Below, piece by piece: positions 21,892 through 27,369 of a stretch of DNA of 27,369 nt (position 1 is its first letter; the number at the start of each line of letters is the position of its first letter). The position numbers and the translations under genes were made by a program. The stretch comes from DASTQL01 sp035761805 (lineage in GTDB: Bacteria > Actinomycetota > Actinomycetes > Jiangellales > Jiangellaceae): positions 1 to 27,369 of the forward strand of contig DASTQL010000122.1 of the NCBI GenBank assembly GCA_035761805.1, given 5' to 3'. The notes under the pieces were generated by a model, which searched no databases, was not told where the DNA came from, and saw nothing but the letters and a program-made list of their open reading frames with translations.

Positions 21892-23093
21892 CCGAGCGAG
21901 TCGTGCTCGCCTACTCCGGAGGTCTCGACACCTCCGTCGCCATCGGCTGGATCGCGGAGCGGACCGGCGCCGAGGTCGTGGCCGTGGCCGTGGACCTCGG
22001 CCAGGGCGGGGAGGACCTGGAGACCATCCGCAAGCGTGCCCTGGACTGCGGGGCCGTCGAGGCGTACGTGGCCGACGCGCGCGAGGAGTTCGCCGCCGAG
22101 TACTGCCTCCCGGCGCTGAAGGCCAACGGCCTCTACATGGACCGCTACCCGCTCGTGTCCGCGTTGTCCCGACCGGTCATCGTCCAGCACCTGGTGACCG
22201 CGGCCCGCCAGCACGGGGCGACCACCGTGGCGCACGGGTGCACGGGCAAGGGCAACGACCAGGTCCGCTTCGAGGCGGGCATCGGGGCCGTCGCTCCCGA
22301 CCTGACCTGCCTCGCGCCGGTGCGGGACCTGGCGCTGACCCGCGACAAGGCCATCGACTACGCCGAGGCGAACGGGCTGCCGATCGAGACCACCAAGACG
22401 AACCCGTTCTCCATCGACCAGAACGTCTGGGGCCGGGCGGTGGAGACCGGCTACCTCGAGGACATCTGGAACGCACCCACCGAGGAGGTCTACGCCTACA
22501 CGGCCGACCCCGCGGTGCTGCGAGAACCCGACGAGGTCGTGGTCAGCTTCCGGGCCGGCGTCCCCGTCGCGCTGGACGGGACCGGCGTGACCCCGCTCCA
22601 GGCGGTCCAGCAGCTCAACGAACGCGCCGGCGCCCAGGGCGTGGGCCGGCTGGACCTCGTGGAGGACCGGCTCGTCGGGATCAAGAGCCGCGAGGTCTAC
22701 GAGGCCCCAGGCGCGATGGCCCTGATCACCGCCCACCAGGAGCTGGAGACGGTCACGCTCGAGCGCGACCTGGCGCGGTTCAAGCGGCAGGTGGAGCAGC
22801 GGTGGAGCGAGCTCGTCTACGACGGTCTCTGGTTCAGCCCGCTCAAGCGCGCCCTGGACGGCTTCGTCGACGAGACCCAACGACACGTGACCGGCGACGT
22901 CCGGATGACCCTGCACGGCGGCCGGGCCACCCCCACCGGCCGTCGCAGCGAGCACTCCCTGTACGACTACGGCATGGCCACCTACGACACGGGCGACAAA
23001 TTCGACCAGTCCCTGGCCAAGGGGTTCGTCGACCTCTGGGGGCTGCCGTCCCGGCTCGCCGCGGCCCGCGACCAGCGCGTGGTCCGTGGCTGA
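21888..23093 (+). CDS. argG: Argininosuccinate synthase
   Basis: ArgG joins citrulline and aspartate with ATP to form argininosuccinate. The 401-residue protein has the N-type ATP pyrophosphatase P-loop SGGLDTS at 10-16, then AHGCTGKGNDQVRFE, the aspartate/citrulline-binding KTNPFSIDQNVWGR and the C-terminal helix region that forms the tetramer (SLYDYGMATYDTGDKFDQSLAKGFVDLWGLPSRLAA). GTG 21888 has AAGGAG six bases upstream and overlaps argR by four bases. The length is standard. Its last eight bases overlap argH. Confidence 0.98.
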   Translation: MTERVVLAYSGGLDTSVAIGWIAERTGAEVVAVAVDLGQGGEDLETIRKRALDCGAVEAYVADAREEFAAEYCLPALKANGLYMDRYPLVSALSRPVIVQHLVTAARQHGATTVAHGCTGKGNDQVRFEAGIGAVAPDLTCLAPVRDLALTRDKAIDYAEANGLPIETTKTNPFSIDQNVWGRAVETGYLEDIWNAPTEEVYAYTADPAVLREPDEVVVSFRAGVPVALDGTGVTPLQAVQQLNERAGAQGVGRLDLVEDRLVGIKSREVYEAPGAMALITAHQELETVTLERDLARFKRQVEQRWSELVYDGLWFSPLKRALDGFVDETQRHVTGDVRMTLHGGRATPTGRRSEHSLYDYGMATYDTGDKFDQSLAKGFVDLWGLPSRLAAARDQRVVRG

Positions 23094-24510
23094 GCGGATC
23101 AGCCTCTGGGGCGGACGGTTCGGAGGTAGTCCCGCCGACGCGATGGCCGCCCTGAGCAAGGGGACCGACGTCGACTGGCGGCTGGCGCGCTACGACCTCG
23201 CGGGCTCGCGTGCCCACGCGCGCGCGCTGCACCGGGCCGGCCTTCTCGACAGTGGCGAGCTGGAGGTCATGCTGGGCGGCCTGGACCGCCTCGACGCCGA
23301 CGTCGCGGCCGGTGCCTTCGGACCCGAGCAGGCCGACGAGGACGTCCACACCGCCCTGGAACGCGGCCTGCTCGAGCGGGTCGGCCCCGAGCTGGGTGGG
23401 AGGCTGCGCGCCGGCCGCTCGCGCAACGACCAGATCGCCACGCTGCCGAGGATGTACCTCCGCGACCACGCGCGGGTGCTCGCCCGCCTGCTCCTGGACG
23501 TCGTGGACGCCATCATGGCGCAGGCCGAGGCCCACATGGGCGTTGCCATGCCGGGGCGCACCCACCTCCAGCACGCTCAGCCGGTCCTGCTGTCCCACCA
23601 CCTCCTCGCGCACGCCTGGGCGCTGCTGCGTGACCTCGACCGCCTGCGCGACTGGGACCGCCGGGCGGCGGTGTCCCCGTACGGCGCGGGCGCGCTCGCC
23701 GGGTCCTCCCTCGGGCTGGACCCGGTGGTCGTCGCGGCCGAGCTGGGCTTCGAGGACTCGGTCGAGAACTCCATCGACGGCACCGCCTCCCGGGACGTGC
23801 TGGCGGAGTTCGTCTTCGTCGCGGCGATCACGGGCATCGACCTGTCGCGACTGGCCGAGGAGGTCGTCCTGTGGGCCACCAGGGAGTTCTCCTTCGTCAC
23901 GCTCGACGACGCGTTCTCCACCGGGTCGTCGATCATGCCGCAGAAGAAGAACCCGGACGTCGCCGAGCTGGCTCGCGGCAAGGCGGGCCGGATCGTCGGC
24001 AACCTCGCCGGGCTTCTCACCACGCTCAAGGGGCTGCCGCTCGCGTACAACCGCGACCTCCAGGAGGACAAGCCCCCGGTGTTCGATGCCGTCGACAACC
24101 TCGAGGTGCTGCTCCCGGCCTTCGCCGGGATGGTGGCGACGCTGCGGTTCCACCCGGAACGGCTCGAGGAGCTCGCGCCGCAGGGCTTCTCCCTCGCGAC
24201 CGACGTGGCCGAGTGGCTGGTGCGCGCCGGGGTCCCCTTCCGGGAGGCTCACGAGATCGCCGGTGAGTGCGTGCGCACCTGCGAGCGGCGGGGCGTCGAG
24301 CTCTGGGACCTCGACGACGCCGACCTCGCCTCGATCTCCGGACACCTCACCCCCGACGTACGGGAGGTGCTCACCGTCGAGGGATCGCTCGACTCCCGCG
24401 ACGGTCGGGGTGGCACGGCTCCGGCCCGGGTCCGCGAGCAGCTGGCACGGGCGCGTGCGGCGACCGACGCCGCCCGAGCCTGGGCCGGCGGCACCGAGCC
24501 GCTCGCCTGA
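23086..24510 (+). CDS. argH: Argininosuccinate lyase
   Basis: ArgH splits argininosuccinate into arginine and fumarate. The 474-residue protein belongs to the fumarase/aspartase superfamily: conserved region 1 is AGRSRNDQIAT (109-119), region 2 is GRTHLQHAQP with His160 as likely catalytic residue, and region 3 is the signature GSSIMPQKKNPD (280-291), with the mobile-loop serine. The start GTG 23086 overlaps argG by eight bases. It is the last arginine gene; the glycosylase gene follows after seven bases, so transcription very probably continues. Confidence 0.97.
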   Translation: MAERISLWGGRFGGSPADAMAALSKGTDVDWRLARYDLAGSRAHARALHRAGLLDSGELEVMLGGLDRLDADVAAGAFGPEQADEDVHTALERGLLERVGPELGGRLRAGRSRNDQIATLPRMYLRDHARVLARLLLDVVDAIMAQAEAHMGVAMPGRTHLQHAQPVLLSHHLLAHAWALLRDLDRLRDWDRRAAVSPYGAGALAGSSLGLDPVVVAAELGFEDSVENSIDGTASRDVLAEFVFVAAITGIDLSRLAEEVVLWATREFSFVTLDDAFSTGSSIMPQKKNPDVAELARGKAGRIVGNLAGLLTTLKGLPLAYNRDLQEDKPPVFDAVDNLEVLLPAFAGMVATLRFHPERLEELAPQGFSLATDVAEWLVRAGVPFREAHEIAGECVRTCERRGVELWDLDDADLASISGHLTPDVREVLTVEGSLDSRDGRGGTAPARVREQLARARAATDAARAWAGGTEPLA

Positions 24511-24517
24511 ACCGCCC

Positions 24518-25198
24518 ATGGAGGTCGCATCCCTGACGCCAGGCTTCTACGAGCGCCCGGTGCTCGACGTCGCGCGCAGCCTGCTTGGCTGCGTGGTGAC
24601 GAGCCGTCAGGACGGTGGTCCGGTGCAGGTCCGGCTGACCGAGGTCGAGGCCTATGCGGGGGAGGCGGACCCCGCCTCCCACGCGTGGCGGGGTCGTACC
24701 CGCCGGAACTCGGTGATGTACGGCCCGCCGGGGCGGGCGTACGTGTACTTCACCTACGGGATGCACTGGTGCGTCAACCTGGTCTGCGCCTCGGAGGGCA
24801 CCGCGTCGGCCGTCCTCCTCCGGGCGGGGGAGGTCGTGTCCGGGCTCGAGCTGGCGCGGGCCCGTCGACCCGGGGTCAGGTCGGACCGCGACCTCGCGCG
24901 CGGCCCTGCGCGGCTGGCCCGCTGCCTCGGCGTCACCGGCGAGATGGACGGGGTGGACACCACCTCGACCACGTCCCCGCTCTGGGTCGGGACCCCCGCC
25001 GACGCGGGCACCGGGCGGGTCGAGGTCGGACCGCGCGTCGGGCTGTCGCGCGCCGCGGACCGACCGTGGCGGCTGTGGCTCGCCGGCGAGCCGAGCGTGT
25101 CCCAGTACCGCTCGCACACCCCTCGACGCCGACGCGTACGCGGGTCGGGCACCCTGGACGCCGACCGACCCATCCCCGGAGGAGACCCGCCGCCGTGA
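24518..25198 (+). CDS. mpg: DNA-3-methyladenine glycosylase (AAG/MPG type)
   Basis: This enzyme removes alkylated and deaminated purines such as 3-methyladenine and hypoxanthine from DNA, starting base excision repair. The 226-residue protein aligns by eye with the mammalian-type family: EVEAYAGEADPASHA at 42-56 contains the catalytic Glu44 and the stacking Tyr46 (Glu125 and Tyr127 of human AAG), followed by GPPGRAYVYFTYGMHWCVNLVC (69-90), LARGPARLARCLG (about 127-139) and a C-terminal RPWRLW. The ATG at 24518 gives a normal N-terminus with LTPGFYERPVLDVARSLLG. The last 20-25 residues are basic then Pro-rich. It lies between argH and tyrS, as in mycobacteria, and overlaps tyrS by four bases. 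Confidence 0.94.
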   Translation: MEVASLTPGFYERPVLDVARSLLGCVVTSRQDGGPVQVRLTEVEAYAGEADPASHAWRGRTRRNSVMYGPPGRAYVYFTYGMHWCVNLVCASEGTASAVLLRAGEVVSGLELARARRPGVRSDRDLARGPARLARCLGVTGEMDGVDTTSTTSPLWVGTPADAGTGRVEVGPRVGLSRAADRPWRLWLAGEPSVSQYRSHTPRRRRVRGSGTLDADRPIPGGDPPP

Positions 25199-26475
25199 CC
25201 CACATCCTCGACGAGCTCCACTGGCGGTCCCTGGTGGCGCAGAGCACCGACGAGGACGCGCTGCGGGCGGCGCTGTCGGCCGGGCCGGTCACCTTCTACT
25301 GCGGCTTCGACCCCACCGCGCCCAGCCTGCACGTGGGCAGCCTGGTCCAGATCCTGACCATGCGCAGGCTCCAGCAGGCGGGCCACCACCCGCTCGCACT
25401 CGTCGGCGGCGCCACGGGCCTGATCGGCGACCCGAAGCCGACGGCCGAGCGCGCCCTGCACGACCGGGCGGTCGTGGCGGACTGGGTGGAGCGGATCCAG
25501 GGCCAGATCGAGCCGTTCCTCGACTTCACCGGGCCGAACGCCGCGCGCATGGTGAACAACCTGGACTGGACCGCGCCGCTCTCGGCGATCGACTTCCTCC
25601 GCGACGTGGGCCGGCACTTCCGGGTGAACCGGATGATCGCCAAGGAGGCCGTGAGCGCCCGGCTCGAGTCCCGGGAGGGGATCTCGTTCACCGAGTTCAG
25701 CTACCAGATCCTGCAGGGGATGGACTACCTCGAGCTGTACCGGCGGTTCGGCTGCACCCTGCAGACCGGTGGCAGCGACCAGTGGGGCAACCTCACGAGC
25801 GGTGTCGACCTGGTCCACCGGGTGGAGGTCAGGTCGGTACACGCGTTCACGACGCCGCTCGTGACCAAGGCCGACGGTACGAAGTTCGGCAAGTCCGAGT
25901 CCGGGACGGTGTGGCTGGACCCGGCGATGACCTCGCCGTACGCCATGTACCAGTTCTGGCTCAACGCCGACGACAAGGACGTGCCGGCATGGCTGCGCTA
26001 CTTCACCTTCCGGTCGCGCGAGGAGACCGAGGAGCTGGTCCGGGTCACCGAGGAACGCCCGGCCGCACGGGTGGGGCAGCGCGCCCTCGCCGAGGAGGTC
26101 ACCTCCCTCGTCCACGGTGCCGACGAGTGCTTTCGCGCGATGGCCGCCTCCCGCGCCCTCTTCGGCCACGGCGCCCTCGAGGAGCTGGACGAGCGGACGC
26201 TGGCCGCGGCCGTGGCCGAGACCGGCCTGGTCCGGATCCCGGTGGGCGACTCGCTCCCGTCCTATGTGGAGCTCCTGGCGGCCACCGGTCTGGCCGACTC
26301 GCGGTCGGCCGCCCGGCGCACGCTGGCCGAGGGCGGGGCCTACGTGAACAACCGGCGGCTCGACCCCGGTACGGATCCCGAGGCTGCACCCGCCCGCACC
26401 GACCTGCTCCACGGGAGGTGGCTGGTCCTGCGGCGCGGGAAGCGCACGGTCGCGGGCGTGGAGGTGGCCGCCTGA
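25195..26475 (+). CDS. tyrS: Tyrosine-tRNA ligase
   Basis: TyrRS charges tRNA-Tyr and is a class I synthetase acting as a dimer. In the 426-residue protein the HIGH-type motif is HVGS at 46-49 after FDPTAPSL, the tyrosine-binding part includes GMDYLELYRRFGCTLQTGGSDQWGN, and the KMSKS-type loop is KFGKS at 230-234. The C-terminal 75 residues form an S4-like RNA-binding domain (SRSAARRTLAEGGAYVNNRRL). GTG 25195 overlaps the glycosylase stop; GGAGGAG at 25178-25184 lies ten bases upstream. It ends the run of genes that starts at argC and has no promoter of its own that I can see. Confidence 0.97.
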   Translation: MTHILDELHWRSLVAQSTDEDALRAALSAGPVTFYCGFDPTAPSLHVGSLVQILTMRRLQQAGHHPLALVGGATGLIGDPKPTAERALHDRAVVADWVERIQGQIEPFLDFTGPNAARMVNNLDWTAPLSAIDFLRDVGRHFRVNRMIAKEAVSARLESREGISFTEFSYQILQGMDYLELYRRFGCTLQTGGSDQWGNLTSGVDLVHRVEVRSVHAFTTPLVTKADGTKFGKSESGTVWLDPAMTSPYAMYQFWLNADDKDVPAWLRYFTFRSREETEELVRVTEERPAARVGQRALAEEVTSLVHGADECFRAMAASRALFGHGALEELDERTLAAAVAETGLVRIPVGDSLPSYVELLAATGLADSRSAARRTLAEGGAYVNNRRLDPGTDPEAAPARTDLLHGRWLVLRRGKRTVAGVEVAA

Positions 26476-26510
26476 AGTCGAATGACACGGCTGTGACCCA
26501 TGTGTGTCCG

Positions 26511-26525
26511 GGCTCACCGTGGGCC
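26511..26525 (+). terminator. Weak hairpin after tyrS
   Basis: GGCTCACCGTGGGCC can form a six-pair stem with one G-U pair and a three-base loop, 36 bases after the tyrS stop. There is no U-tract, so termination here is uncertain and transcription into the rRNA promoter region is possible. Confidence 0.25.
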
Positions 26526-26528
26526 GAC

Positions 26529-26558
26529 TTGACCAGGCTCGCTCGGGCGACGTAGGTT
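26529..26558 (+). promoter_or_regulatory. Upstream rRNA promoter (P1 candidate)
   Basis: TTGACC at 26529-26534 and TAGGTT at 26553-26558 are separated by 18 bases. Transcription would start near 26565, about 440 bases before the 16S gene. This is the only TAGGTT site in the window with a good -35. Confidence 0.6.
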
Positions 26559-26692
26559 CGTCGTCGCCTCGCCGGGGTGCGGGACGCCGAGTGTCGGCGG
26601 TCCGGCCGGCAGGCCCCCGGGCTCTGCAGCACGCCGGTCGACGCCGCCGTGCGGTGGGGAAGCGGGGTGGTCGTCCAGGGCCCGACGCGGGT

Positions 26693-26721
26693 TTGATCCG
26701 CGGCGGTCCGTCGGGTAAGAT
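26693..26721 (+). promoter_or_regulatory. Downstream rRNA promoter (P2 candidate)
   Basis: TTGATC at 26693-26698 and TAAGAT at 26716-26721 are separated by 17 bases; this is the best promoter match in the region. Transcription would start near 26728, giving a 16S leader of about 275 bases. Confidence 0.75.
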
Positions 26722-26741
26722 ATGAGAGTTGCCCTGAGGGT

Positions 26742-26800
26742 GGCCCCGATGGGGTCGTTCCTCGGTGGGCGTCCGATCCTTGAGAACTCAACAGCGTGCC
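26742..26800 (+). promoter_or_regulatory. rRNA leader with boxB/boxA-like antitermination elements
   Basis: A hairpin GGCCCC-GAT-GGGGTC at 26742-26756 is followed by CCTTGAGAACTCAACAGCG from 26778, a sequence well conserved in actinobacterial rRNA leaders. Together they resemble the boxB hairpin and boxA/NusB-NusE site of rRNA antitermination. The rest of the leader to 27002 holds no gene; it is richer in T than its surroundings, and I see no clear second promoter in it. Confidence 0.55.
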
Positions 26801-27002
26801 TATATGTCGATGCCAAAATTGTATTGACCCCCGGGCTGCGGGTGGCTGTGCCGTTGTGGTGTGGTCGTCTCGTGGTTTGGGATTCCTTTGGTGATTGACG
26901 GCGGACTTTGTTTGTCCGTCTCTTTGCCGGGGTTCGAGTGATTCACAGTGTCGATGGCCCTGCCGCCTCTTTGGGAGGTTGGTGGGTTTCGTCAATATGT
27001 CA

Positions 27003-27369
<367 letters not shown>

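Noticed and set aside
17866..24519. Several 400-560-codon minus-strand open frames opposite the arg genes.
   Set aside because: All lie opposite conserved enzymes and show shadow-type composition; no ribosome binding site or domain supports them.
26824..26829. TTGACC in the 16S leader as the -35 of a third rRNA promoter.
   Set aside because: No -10-like hexamer is found 16-18 bases downstream.

Overview
The window is a 27.4 kb piece of a very GC-rich chromosome from an actinobacterium (Actinomycetota, most likely class Actinomycetes). This rests on the start of a 16S rRNA gene at the right edge with actinobacterial signature stretches, the codon use, the many GTG starts and 4-bp gene overlaps, and the gene order infC-rpmI-rplT-trmH-pheST-arg-mpg-tyrS, which is the order known from mycobacteria. 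I cannot name the genus from sequence reading alone.

Left part (1-9000), catabolic or accessory genes: the 3' part of a hydantoinase B/oxoprolinase-type gene; a DUF445 membrane protein whose stop codon overlaps that of a convergent small P-loop kinase; a PLP-dependent alanine racemase/D-threonine aldolase-like gene upstream of the kinase; then, divergently, a class III CoA transferase, a fused AccD-AccA type carboxyltransferase and a ring-opening amidohydrolase of the barbiturase/cyanuric acid hydrolase family. Two different cyclic-amide hydrolases lie near CoA-handling enzymes. This hints at use of hydantoin- or pyrimidine-like rings, but the link is only inferred.

Middle part (9000-17000), translation genes: an SseB-like protein and a convergent DUF1844 protein, a 300-base structured leader, then infC (with an AUC start codon), rpmI, rplT, an rRNA methyltransferase of the TrmH/SpoU family, pheS, pheT, and a short-chain dehydrogenase that overlaps the end of pheT.

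Right part (17000-26475), arginine biosynthesis: argC-J-B-D-R-G-H, all overlapping by 4 or 8 bases, followed after only 7 bases by a 3-methyladenine DNA glycosylase and tyrS. Two ARG-box palindromes 20 bp apart cover a well-formed promoter upstream of argC, and the repressor ArgR is encoded within the operon. argF (ornithine carbamoyltransferase) is not in the cluster.

Right edge (26476-27369): tandem promoters, a leader with boxB/boxA-like elements and the first 367 or so bases of 16S rRNA. Several promoters in the window share a TAGGNT-type -10 element; some sit 6-7 bases from a start codon, as expected for leaderless transcripts. I saw no tRNA, insertion sequence, CRISPR array or phage gene. 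Most of the window is conserved actinobacterial housekeeping, and I found no convincing undescribed system.
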